From Anaerolineae bacterium (GTDB lineage Bacteria; Chloroflexota; Anaerolineae; Anaerolineales; Villigracilaceae), in NCBI GenBank assembly GCA_003158885.1, contig PMLN01000221.1:1-13018 (forward strand): 13,018 nt of DNA, given 5' to 3'. Positions 1 to 6,639 of the stretch are shown piece after piece (within the stretch, counting starts at the first letter, position 1; each line of letters opens with the position of its first letter). The position numbers and the translations under genes are program-made. The notes below the pieces were generated by a model. The model saw nothing but the letters and a program-made list of their open reading frames with translations. It searched no databases and was not told the DNA's origin.

Positions 1-364
1 AGCCGAGGGGGATACGGGCTGGCTATTCCCGGTCGGCGATGAGATCGGCTCGCTCGGCTATGTGGAGATGTTCCTGGATATGTTCAATTCGATGGACAAA
101 GGCGCCGCGCCAATGGAAACTTTCTACGATGGCTATATCGTTAACGCCATTATAGATGCGTGCTACAAAGCCGTAGAAACCAAGAAGTGGGAGCCTGTGC
201 AAATCAAGGAATGGCGCGGGGGCAAGGTCAATGCCGAGGAGACCGGATTAAAAGATTACGATGCCGGGCATTACCTGATCAAGGAAGAGAAAATGCCGGA
301 TGGCAAATTAAAGGCTATTTTAAAGGATAAGAAAACCGGAAAGATCAGTCAACTTATCAAATAA
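1..364 (+). CDS. Gfo/Idh/MocA-family oxidoreductase, C-terminal fragment (5' end outside window)
   Basis: The reading frame is open from base 2 to the TAA at 362-364, giving about 120 residues of a protein whose start lies upstream. The segment GWLFPVGDE followed by GYVEMFLDMFNSMDKG, then METFYDGYIVNAI and a closing KKWEPV, is the usual end of the C-terminal alpha/beta domain of NAD(P)-dependent Gfo/Idh/MocA sugar dehydrogenases (family knowledge). After WEPV there is a charged tail of roughly 55 residues ending KTGKISQLIK. The Rossmann half is missing, so cofactor and active-site motifs cannot be checked. A strong hairpin follows, so this gene probably ends an earlier transcript. It is the third protein of this family in the window, which suggests the same catabolic island continues upstream. 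The in-frame GTG at 62 is not the real start, because the frame is coding before it. Confidence 0.8.
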   Translation, partial: AEGDTGWLFPVGDEIGSLGYVEMFLDMFNSMDKGAAPMETFYDGYIVNAIIDACYKAVETKKWEPVQIKEWRGGKVNAEETGLKDYDAGHYLIKEEKMPDGKLKAILKDKKTGKISQLIK

Positions 365-382
365 AGCCCAAAGTTTAACAGG

Positions 383-423
383 AACTAAGAACTTCGTCTT
401 GATTATGGACGAAGTTCTTAGTT
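383..423 (+). terminator. Perfect 16-bp hairpin after the first dehydrogenase
   Basis: Bases 383-398 (AACTAAGAACTTCGTC) are exactly complementary to 408-423, leaving a 9-nt loop. The hairpin starts 19 nt after the stop codon at 364. Only a short T tract (TTTAAT) follows, so it fits a weak intrinsic terminator or a 3'-end stabilising hairpin. Because it is symmetrical, it could act on either strand. It separates the upstream gene from the regulator promoter at 442-470. Confidence 0.6.
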
Positions 424-441
424 TAATATGAAGTTTAGCTA

Positions 442-470
442 TTGTATCTACAAAGACGAACAACTATAAT
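442..470 (+). promoter_or_regulatory. Sigma-70-type promoter of the ROK regulator gene
   Basis: A perfect TATAAT lies at 465-470. Exactly 17 bp upstream is TTGTAT (442-447), which matches the -35 consensus at three of six positions but keeps the TTG. Transcription would start near 477, giving a leader of about 40 nt before the ATG at 519. The -35 overlaps the small palindrome TTGTATCTACAA (442-453), which could let a repressor compete with RNA polymerase (inference). Confidence 0.6.
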
Positions 471-481
471 GCAAGCATCAA

Positions 482-503
482 GTTTGTACTTTTTCGCACA
501 AAC
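482..503. promoter_or_regulatory. Candidate operator dyad in the regulator leader
   Basis: GTTTGTAC (482-489) and GCACAAAC (496-503) form 8-bp inverted half-sites with one mismatch around a 6-bp AT-rich spacer. The site lies just downstream of the predicted transcription start and about 15 bp before the regulator ATG. This is a typical position for autorepression by a dimeric HTH regulator. The link to the ROK protein is an inference; I did not find the same dyad before 1882, 6640 or 10758. Confidence 0.4.
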
Positions 504-518
504 CAACCACCCTACCTT

Positions 519-1781
519 ATGCCCACCACCCACTCCCCCAGCGCGAAGAAAGCTCCTCGAAACGCAGCGCCTATCCTAGTCGACTCCGCAGAAGCGGAGA
601 TCATGCGGGCGTTGCGCAAGCAGGGAAGAATTTCACGCACCGAGGTATCCAGTATCACCGGCTGGTCGAAGGCAAAGGCCTCCCAGGAAATACGCAGCCT
701 GATCAGCAAGGGGCTTTTGCTGGAGGTGGGTGAAGGCGCATCCCAGGGCGGACGCAGGCCGAAGCTCTTGCGGATCAACAGCCAATTGGGGTTTATTATC
801 GGGATCGATATCGGGGCTACCAGCGTGGAATTGGCTTTGGCGGATGTAACCGGGCAAATCCTGCAAAGATGTTCCGAAGCCGCGGATGTGCGTAACCGTC
901 CCGAACTATTCTTTGGGCGGTGCGTTGAACTCATCCACGAATTGATCAAGGCTCACGGAATTCAAAGCGACCAAATCCTAGGCATCGGCGTGGGCGTGCC
1001 GGGACCCGTTGATTTTGCACGCGCCGTATTGGTCGCCCCGCCCCTGATGCCCGACTGGGAAAATTTCCCCATCCGGAATTTTATTAAAGAATCTTTTCCA
1101 TCCGCGTTTGTAGTGGTGGACAACGACGTGAATATCATGGCTCTGGGCGAACAACGCGCCGGAGATGGGGCGAATATCGATCACTTTATTTATGTAAAAA
1201 TCGGCACTGGAATTGGCTCCGGGATCATCTCAAATGGGAGGATCCATCGCGGCAGCGATGGATGTGCGGGGGATATCGGCCACATCTGCGTGGATAAACA
1301 AGGACCGATCTGCCGCTGCGGGAATCAAGGTTGTTTGGAAGCCATGGCAGCCGGTCCCGCCATTGCTGAAAAGGCCATGCAAGCCGTCCGAAACGGGGCC
1401 AGTCCATTCATGCGCCAGATCATGGAAGCCAATAACGGAGTTTTGCGTCCGGAAGATGTCAATGCCGCCTGCCGCGAGGGCGATGAAGCCGCACTGGAAA
1501 TCATTCGTTCCAGCGGGCAAATGGTGGGCGAAGTGCTGGCAAGCCTGGTTAACTTTTTCAATCCGAGCCACATTTTCATCGGCGGAGGCATCGCCAATTT
1601 TGGGAATCACCTGCTGGTCTCCATCCGCCGCGCGGTTTTGCGAAGATCCCTGCCTTTGGCAACCACTCATCTCTCGATCAACTTCTCGCGCGCAGGTTCC
1701 GACGCAGGGATCATCGGCGCCCTGGCACTGGCGCTGGAATATCTATTCATGGTTGAAGACGATCCACACCTGATCGTTTAA
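519..1781 (+). CDS. ROK-family HTH transcriptional regulator (NagC/Mlc/XylR type)
   Basis: This is a 420-residue protein, the normal length for ROK repressors. Residues about 24-68 form a winged helix-turn-helix (RISRTEVSSITGWSKAKASQ), followed by the wing GGRRPK at 77-82. The ROK fold starts at 94 with GIDIGATS. It contains DNDVN (201-205, with the Asp that is catalytic in ROK kinases), IGTGIGSG (228-235), GDIGH (251-255) and the zinc cluster CRCGNQGCLE (265-274). Asp252 replaces the Glu usual in the G-E-x-G-H sugar-contact motif. By family, such proteins bind DNA and release it when a sugar or sugar phosphate binds. Placed directly upstream of the importer, it is probably the local regulator. 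The ATG at 519 has no Shine-Dalgarno sequence. The next in-frame ATG (603) follows GGAG by only 3 nt and would cut into the first HTH helix, so 519 is preferred. Confidence 0.88.
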   Translation: MPTTHSPSAKKAPRNAAPILVDSAEAEIMRALRKQGRISRTEVSSITGWSKAKASQEIRSLISKGLLLEVGEGASQGGRRPKLLRINSQLGFIIGIDIGATSVELALADVTGQILQRCSEAADVRNRPELFFGRCVELIHELIKAHGIQSDQILGIGVGVPGPVDFARAVLVAPPLMPDWENFPIRNFIKESFPSAFVVVDNDVNIMALGEQRAGDGANIDHFIYVKIGTGIGSGIISNGRIHRGSDGCAGDIGHICVDKQGPICRCGNQGCLEAMAAGPAIAEKAMQAVRNGASPFMRQIMEANNGVLRPEDVNAACREGDEAALEIIRSSGQMVGEVLASLVNFFNPSHIFIGGGIANFGNHLLVSIRRAVLRRSLPLATTHLSINFSRAGSDAGIIGALALALEYLFMVEDDPHLIV

Positions 1782-1866
1782 CAACAATAAACATTCATAA
1801 CAAGGAGGCTGCTCGTACACATAAAACATCCTGCACGTATTCGTATCCCGTCCAAACATAATTCTC

Positions 1867-1872
1867 AAGGAG
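1867..1872 (+). promoter_or_regulatory. Ribosome binding site deciding the lipoprotein start
   Basis: AAGGAG at 1867-1872 lies 3 nt before the ATG at 1876 but 9 nt before the in-frame ATG at 1882. The second spacing is the workable one, so 1882 is chosen as the start. Confidence 0.6.
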
Positions 1873-1881
1873 AAGATGAAA

Positions 1882-3030
1882 ATGTCTACTAAGAAACTCG
1901 TAATTTTGGCGACCGTTTTGGTTGCCATTGCTTCCATGCTTGCCGCGTGCGGCACACCCGCCACTCAAGCCCCGGCACCCGCCGTCACCCAAGCCCCAGC
2001 CGTTACCCAGGCTCCTGCGACCCAAGCTCCAGCCCCCGCCACGGCTCCGGACAAGAAATTCACAATCGGTATTTCCAACTCCTTCATCAGCAGCGAATAT
2101 CGCACGCAGATGATCCAGGAACTCAAGGATGTCAATGCTGAATATATGGCAAAAGGCATCACGAACGACCTGGTGATCGAAAGCGCGGATACCGATGTTC
2201 CCGGCCAGATCCAACAACTTCAAAACCTGATGGCCAAGAACGTGGATGCCATCCTCGTCAACCCCGGTGATGTCAATGGTCTGAATGCAACCCTCGAACA
2301 GGCCGTCAGCAAAGGCATCATTGTGATCTCCGTTGATCAGGCGCTGGATGCCAAGGGCGTTTACGATGTCGGTATTGACCAAGGCCTATGGGCTTCAACA
2401 TCGGCTCAGTGGCTGGCTACCAAGCTCGGCGGCAAGGGCAACATCGTGGAAATCGAAGGTGTTCCCGGCCATCCCGCCAACGTAGCCCGCATGAGTGCCG
2501 TTGATGCAGTCATGGCTAAGTATCCGAATATCAAACTCCTGGCGAAGGACACGGGCAAATGGGATGAGGCCACCGGCCAGCAGGTTATGTCGAATTTCCT
2601 GTCTGCTTATCCGACCCTCGATGCCTACTGGACCCAGGATGGAATGGCCATCGGCGCGTTCCAAGCTGTATTAGCCGCCAATCCCGCCAAGTTCCCGACC
2701 GTTGTAGGCGAAGGCCGCTGCCAATTCCTGCAACTATGGTCTGATCGTCTGAAGACTGACCCGACCTTCGATACCATCGCCGTTGCGAATCCTCCGGGTG
2801 TTTCCCCCACCGGCTTGCGCATCGCCGTCAATATGCTCATGGGCAAGAAGGTTGATACCACCAAACTCGGCGGCCCTTCCAACATGCAGTTCGTTATCCC
2901 GATCCCCGTCATCGTTACCAAGGATAACTTCCAGCAGGTCTTCAGTACGCAGTGCGCGGGCAAGCCCGCCAGCTACCTGCTCGACGGCATCATGACCGAC
3001 GACGAAGTTCAACAGTTCTTTGTAAAGTAA
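1882..3030 (+). CDS. Sugar ABC transporter substrate-binding lipoprotein (RbsB-like, Peripla_BP_4)
   Basis: This 382-residue protein captures the transported sugar outside the membrane. It begins with a lipoprotein signal: a KK n-region, a hydrophobic stretch and the lipobox LAAC with Cys23. A spacer of about 35 residues built from repeated TQAP/AVTQAP units follows and probably tethers the domain to the membrane. From about residue 59 (KFTIGISNSF) the sequence is a type I periplasmic binding fold: NVDAILVNPGDVNGL, GIIVISVDQAL, then GNIVEIEGVPGHPANVARMS and DAYWTQDGMAIG. These fit the ribose/xylose/galactose/inositol class, not the maltose class. Ligand specificity cannot be read by eye. It is the first gene of the importer set, with the ATPase 7 nt downstream. 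A weak promoter candidate (TTGAAG 1753-1758, 18 bp, TTTAAC 1777-1782) overlaps the regulator's 3' end, so separate transcription is possible but unproven. Confidence 0.9.
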   Translation: MSTKKLVILATVLVAIASMLAACGTPATQAPAPAVTQAPAVTQAPATQAPAPATAPDKKFTIGISNSFISSEYRTQMIQELKDVNAEYMAKGITNDLVIESADTDVPGQIQQLQNLMAKNVDAILVNPGDVNGLNATLEQAVSKGIIVISVDQALDAKGVYDVGIDQGLWASTSAQWLATKLGGKGNIVEIEGVPGHPANVARMSAVDAVMAKYPNIKLLAKDTGKWDEATGQQVMSNFLSAYPTLDAYWTQDGMAIGAFQAVLAANPAKFPTVVGEGRCQFLQLWSDRLKTDPTFDTIAVANPPGVSPTGLRIAVNMLMGKKVDTTKLGGPSNMQFVIPIPVIVTKDNFQQVFSTQCAGKPASYLLDGIMTDDEVQQFFVK

Positions 3031-3037
3031 GAAAATC

Positions 3038-4558
3038 ATGGCTCTGTCGCTTTCCGCCCGCAACGTCGTAAAACGATACGGCGGTGTCACCGCCCTTTCG
3101 AATGCGAACCTGGATGTAAACGCAGGTGAAGTGGTGGCACTGATCGGAGCCAATGGAAGCGGCAAGAGCACATTAAGCAAGATCATCAACGGAGTAGTTG
3201 TCCTCGATGGAGGGCAACTACTCCTTGACGGGCAGTTCATGGAATTTTCCTCGCCGCAAGCTGCAAAGAATCTGGGCATCTCCACGGTCTTTCAGGAACT
3301 CAGCCTGATCCCGCAGATGACCGTGGCAGAAAACATCTGGCTGGCGCGCGAGCCTTTGAAGAGGGGCGGTGTCATAGATCGCAAAATGATCCGTGAGAAA
3401 TCGGATGCGCTGCTCAATCTATTTGCAGGCACTTATAAATCCAGCCTGCATCCAGATGTGACCGTGACCTCATTGCCCCCCGATGAAAAGCAAATCGTTG
3501 AAATCCTGAAAGCGGTCAGTTTCGACCCGCGCCTGCTCATCCTCGATGAAGCCACTGCCAGCCTCGACAGCCGCCAGGTCGAAAGGCTCTTTGAGCTGGT
3601 CAAACGCTGGAAGCAGGAAGGCAAGGCCATCGTCTTTGTTTCGCACCGCATGGAGGAAATCTTCCGCATCGCCGATCGCTATTCGGTTCTCAAGAACGGC
3701 GTGACCGTCGGTACAGGGGCCATGAAAGATGTCAACACCAAGGATATTGTTTCCCTGATGGTCGGCGAAGAATCAGCTGAGAATGCCGTGGAGCGCAAGA
3801 AAGCAGTGGCCCAGAACCTCTCCGGCAGCAGTGTCGAACTCGATGTGAATGAACTGCGAACCGATTTTCTCAAGGGCCTAACCTTTCAACTTCACAAAGG
3901 TGAACTGCTCGGCATCGGCGGATTAAAAGGCCAGGGCCAGCGTGACCTGCTGCTTGCCCTGTTCGGGGATCTGAAATACACAGGCAGCATCAATTTCTCA
4001 GGGGAATTGGTACACTTCAAGAATACGCGCCAAGCGATGAACAAGGGAGTGGCGCTTGTGCCGGGCGAACGCGCAAAAGAGGGGCTGTTGTTCATCCGCT
4101 CCATCCTCGAAAACCTGCTTCTGCCCTCCTGGGGCGAATATGGCTTCCCAACACGCATGCGTAAGGCAAGAGAATCCGCCAACAGAATCGGCTCCACTCT
4201 GAATTTAAAAATGGCCGGCCTTGACGAACCGGTCACCGGGCTTTCGGGCGGCAATGCCCAGAAAGTTGTGATCGGCAAATGGCTGCTGCGGAATCCGCGC
4301 CTGCTCTTGCTCGACGACCCGACCAAAGGCGTGGATGTTGGCACGAAAGCGGAATTTTATCGCCTGCTTGCCAGGTTATGCGCCGACGGGCTTTCCGTGC
4401 TCTTCTACAGCAGTGACGATGAAGAACTACTGGGGCTGTGCGACCGTGTGCTGGTAATGCACGATGGAAACATACGCCAGGAATTATTCGGTGAAACATT
4501 AACCAAATCCAACCTCGTTGCGGCCAGTCTGGGCGCATCGCGTGAGAGTATGCAATGA
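3038..4558 (+). CDS. Sugar ABC transporter ATP-binding protein, two fused ATPase domains (RbsA/XylG/MglA-like)
   Basis: This 506-residue protein powers carbohydrate import and has the family's tandem ATPase domains. Domain 1 has Walker A GANGSGKST (37-45), Walker B LLILDE (167-171) and the H-loop SHRMEE with His203. Its signature is SLPPDEKQIVEI (145-156) instead of the usual LSxGxxQ. Domain 2 has a degenerate P-loop GLKGQGQRDL (295-304), a good signature LSGGNAQK (402-409) and Walker B LLLLDDPTKGVDVG (422-435), with Asp427 in place of the catalytic Glu. A degenerate second P-loop is normal for RbsA-type proteins; the altered first signature is less usual. The gene starts 7 nt after the binding protein, with only a weak ribosome binding site (GTAAGAAAA), and its last four bases overlap the first permease. 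It acts at the cytoplasmic face with the two permeases. Confidence 0.92.
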   Translation: MALSLSARNVVKRYGGVTALSNANLDVNAGEVVALIGANGSGKSTLSKIINGVVVLDGGQLLLDGQFMEFSSPQAAKNLGISTVFQELSLIPQMTVAENIWLAREPLKRGGVIDRKMIREKSDALLNLFAGTYKSSLHPDVTVTSLPPDEKQIVEILKAVSFDPRLLILDEATASLDSRQVERLFELVKRWKQEGKAIVFVSHRMEEIFRIADRYSVLKNGVTVGTGAMKDVNTKDIVSLMVGEESAENAVERKKAVAQNLSGSSVELDVNELRTDFLKGLTFQLHKGELLGIGGLKGQGQRDLLLALFGDLKYTGSINFSGELVHFKNTRQAMNKGVALVPGERAKEGLLFIRSILENLLLPSWGEYGFPTRMRKARESANRIGSTLNLKMAGLDEPVTGLSGGNAQKVVIGKWLLRNPRLLLLDDPTKGVDVGTKAEFYRLLARLCADGLSVLFYSSDDEELLGLCDRVLVMHDGNIRQELFGETLTKSNLVAASLGASRESMQ

Positions 4559-5520
4559 ACAAACACCAGTGGCAAACCTTCACGCTTCACAATCCATATC
4601 TATTTTCCCTGCTCCTTTTGGTGATCATCACGCTGGTCAACCTGTTCGTCCAGCCCGATATGTTCCATCGCGATACCATCAACAACAATATGCGCGTTTT
4701 CCTGCCGCTCATCCTTTTAGCGGCCGGAGAGGCTGTCGTTATCCTGGGCGGCGGCATCGACATCTCCGTAGGCTCGATTGTGTCCATTGTCAATGTCATC
4801 CTCGCCACACAAGTGGGCTTGCAGGGCAATCCGCAAAAGATGTATTTAATGATGGGTTTCGTTTTGCTGGTCGGTATGGCGGCCGGCGCAATCAACGGTT
4901 TCTTTGTCGCCTATATGCGGCTTCAGCCCATCATCACCACGTATGCCACGAGTTTCCTGTATGCGGGCTTGGCGTTATTCATCCTGCCCAACCCCGGCGG
5001 CGGGATTCCGCAATCATTCTCCTCTTTTTATCGGGACACAACCCCCTTGGGCCTGCCCCTTGCTTTTTTCATCATTGCGCTCATTCTTCTCGCCTGGGGA
5101 TTCGTCCAGCAGACCCGTTATGGCCGATACCTGTCCGCGGTGGGCGGCAAGGCCGATGCGGCCTATGAAACCGCCGTACCCGTCAGCGCCATCCAGTTCA
5201 GCACGTATGTTGCCGCGGGATTAATGGCGGCTTTGAGCGGGATCGCCGTCACCATGCTGGTCAGTTCAGGGAATTCCACCACCGGCGATCAACTGACCCT
5301 TTCATCCATTACGGCGGTCGTGATCGGGGGAACCACCCTGAGCGGCGGCGTGGGCGGCGTGGCCGGCGCCATGATCGGCGCGGTAATCCTCGGTCTTATC
5401 AAAAATATCATTTCTTTTGCCAACATCGATACGTGGTGGCAGACTTTTGTCAATGCGGCGATCATCGTCGTGGCGCTGGCTGCACCGGGCGTGATCAACC
5501 TGTTCCGGAGGAAGCGATGA
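4555..5520 (+). CDS. Sugar ABC transporter permease 1 (RbsC-like, BPD_transp_2)
   Basis: This 321-residue, strongly hydrophobic protein has about eight to ten membrane segments by eye (for example 14-33, 47-66, 97-120, 167-184, 216-236, 249-285 and 297-316). It carries the RbsC-family motif GGGIDISVGS (65-74) after the second segment. The cytoplasmic coupling loop is around 186-212 (TRYGRYLSAVGGKADAA), and the Gly-rich GGTTLSGGVGGVAG lies at 258-271. It forms half of the membrane channel of the importer. Its ATG overlaps the ATPase stop (ATGA 4555-4558), and its own stop overlaps the second permease, which implies translational coupling and equal output. No defects are seen. Confidence 0.92.
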   Translation: MNKHQWQTFTLHNPYLFSLLLLVIITLVNLFVQPDMFHRDTINNNMRVFLPLILLAAGEAVVILGGGIDISVGSIVSIVNVILATQVGLQGNPQKMYLMMGFVLLVGMAAGAINGFFVAYMRLQPIITTYATSFLYAGLALFILPNPGGGIPQSFSSFYRDTTPLGLPLAFFIIALILLAWGFVQQTRYGRYLSAVGGKADAAYETAVPVSAIQFSTYVAAGLMAALSGIAVTMLVSSGNSTTGDQLTLSSITAVVIGGTTLSGGVGGVAGAMIGAVILGLIKNIISFANIDTWWQTFVNAAIIVVALAAPGVINLFRRKR

Positions 5521-6479
5521 AACGCATCACGATCTCGCCGCCTGTTGCGGCTGTCCTGCTGGCAATCATCCTGTTCGCATTGAGCGGACTGCTCCCGAAC
5601 GGCTTCGGCAGTAACATGTTGGTTGCAAGAGCGCAGGCTGTCAACATCCTTCGACTTTCCGTGTTTCTCGGCGTGATCGCGGCCGGGCAAACGCTGGTCA
5701 TCATCAGCGGCAGTGAAGGGATCGACCTTTCGGCAGGCGCAGTGGTGACACTGACAGCCATCGTCACTTATGTATTGGTCAACGGAAATGACGGGCGGGT
5801 GCTGCCGGCATTGTTTGCCGCAATTCTGGTCGGCGCCGCGATCGGGCTGGTCAACGGCACCGGTATTTCCTTCCTGAAAATTTCCCCGCTCGTGATGACG
5901 CTCGGCATGTCCGGCGTAGTGACGGGCATGATCCTTATTGTCCAGCATGGCAACGTCAGCGGCGCAGTTTCCCCGATCATGACCAAAGTGATCGCCCGTC
6001 CACTGATTTTTGGAATCCCCGGCGCGATCATCATATGGGTTTTCTTCGCCGGGTTGATGTGGCTGCTGATGGAACGCACGGCCTTCGGCAAAAACTTGTT
6101 TGCCATCGGTACCAACCGCGTGACCGCCCGCCTCTCCGGCGTCAATGTTACCGCCATGGTGCTGGCCACGTACGCGTTGGCGGGGGCGCTTTCGGGACTG
6201 GGTGGTTTCCTGGCCGTCGGCAACACCGGCGTGGTTTTCATCAACATTGGCAATCCGTTCTTGTTTCCCTCCATCGCCGCAGTGGCCGTGGGTGGAACGC
6301 TGCTTTCCGGAGGCAAGGGCAGTTATTGGGGCACGATGGCCGGAGCGATCGTGCTGACACTCCTTACCAGCTTACTCACCACAATGCAGATGCCCGACTC
6401 CGTCCGAAGCATGGTGTTGGGCGCAACGCTATTGATCCTGATATCCATCTATGGCCGCCAGCAGGCTTTGCGGCAATAA
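5517..6479 (+). CDS. Sugar ABC transporter permease 2 (RbsC-like, BPD_transp_2)
   Basis: This second channel subunit has 320 residues and the same architecture as permease 1 but a clearly diverged sequence. It carries GSEGIDLSAG (65-74) where permease 1 has GGGIDISVGS, a coupling loop near 187-209 (RTAFGKNLFAIGTNRVTARL) and GGTLLSGGKGSYWG (259-272). The start is ATG 5517, which overlaps the previous stop (ATGA 5517-5520) and is preceded by GGAGGAAG (5507-5514) at good spacing. An upstream in-frame GTG at 5433 would add 28 residues lying wholly inside permease 1 and is rejected. Two distinct permeases suggest a heterodimeric channel, as in other importers of this class that encode two membrane proteins. 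It is the last gene of the transporter block; a large stem-loop begins 4 nt after its stop. Confidence 0.92.
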   Translation: MKRITISPPVAAVLLAIILFALSGLLPNGFGSNMLVARAQAVNILRLSVFLGVIAAGQTLVIISGSEGIDLSAGAVVTLTAIVTYVLVNGNDGRVLPALFAAILVGAAIGLVNGTGISFLKISPLVMTLGMSGVVTGMILIVQHGNVSGAVSPIMTKVIARPLIFGIPGAIIIWVFFAGLMWLLMERTAFGKNLFAIGTNRVTARLSGVNVTAMVLATYALAGALSGLGGFLAVGNTGVVFINIGNPFLFPSIAAVAVGGTLLSGGKGSYWGTMAGAIVLTLLTSLLTTMQMPDSVRSMVLGATLLILISIYGRQQALRQ

Positions 6480-6483
6480 TTCA

Positions 6484-6588
6484 GAAATAGGTGGGGCGCG
6501 TCAATACCGCAGCCTCGTTACAGCACCATCGCAGCTTCATCGCCGCCGCATCACAGACCCAACAACCCCGATGCGCCCCGCTTATTTT
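6484..6588 (+). other. Long-range RNA stem between transporter and enzyme genes (attenuator or terminator candidate)
   Basis: Bases 6484-6502 (GAAATAGGTGGGGCGCGTC) pair with 6570-6588 (GATGCGCCCCGCTTATTTT) over 19 positions. Fifteen are Watson-Crick pairs, and all four differences (6484/6588, 6490/6582, 6492/6580, 6500/6572) are G-U wobbles in + strand RNA; on the other strand they would be A-C mismatches. The loop is 67 nt and C-rich, with no obvious inner hairpin. The 3' arm is GC-rich followed by TTATTTT, as in an intrinsic terminator, although the loop is far longer than usual. It may reduce read-through from importer to enzyme genes, or stabilise the importer transcript. The pairing is seen in the sequence; the function is inferred. 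Confidence 0.45.
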
Positions 6589-6639
6589 CACCACACTTCC
6601 AGGCCATTGCCTGTCCTCAATTCTTGAAAGGAGAATGCC

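Noticed and set aside
62..364. A complete 100-residue gene starting at GTG 62
   Set aside because: The frame is open and coding from base 2, and the sequence is an internal part of a Gfo/Idh/MocA C-terminal domain, so this is the end of a longer gene cut by the window.
1776..1792. GTTTA-N7-TAAAC dyad at the end of the regulator as an operator
   Set aside because: The half-sites are only 5 bp, AT-rich and overlap the stop codon region; this is close to chance and does not match the 482-503 dyad well.
4518..5168. A 216-residue + strand frame over the first permease
   Set aside because: It overlaps permease 1 in another frame, is rich in His, Arg, Cys and Pro without family motifs, and the permease frame carries clear RbsC motifs.
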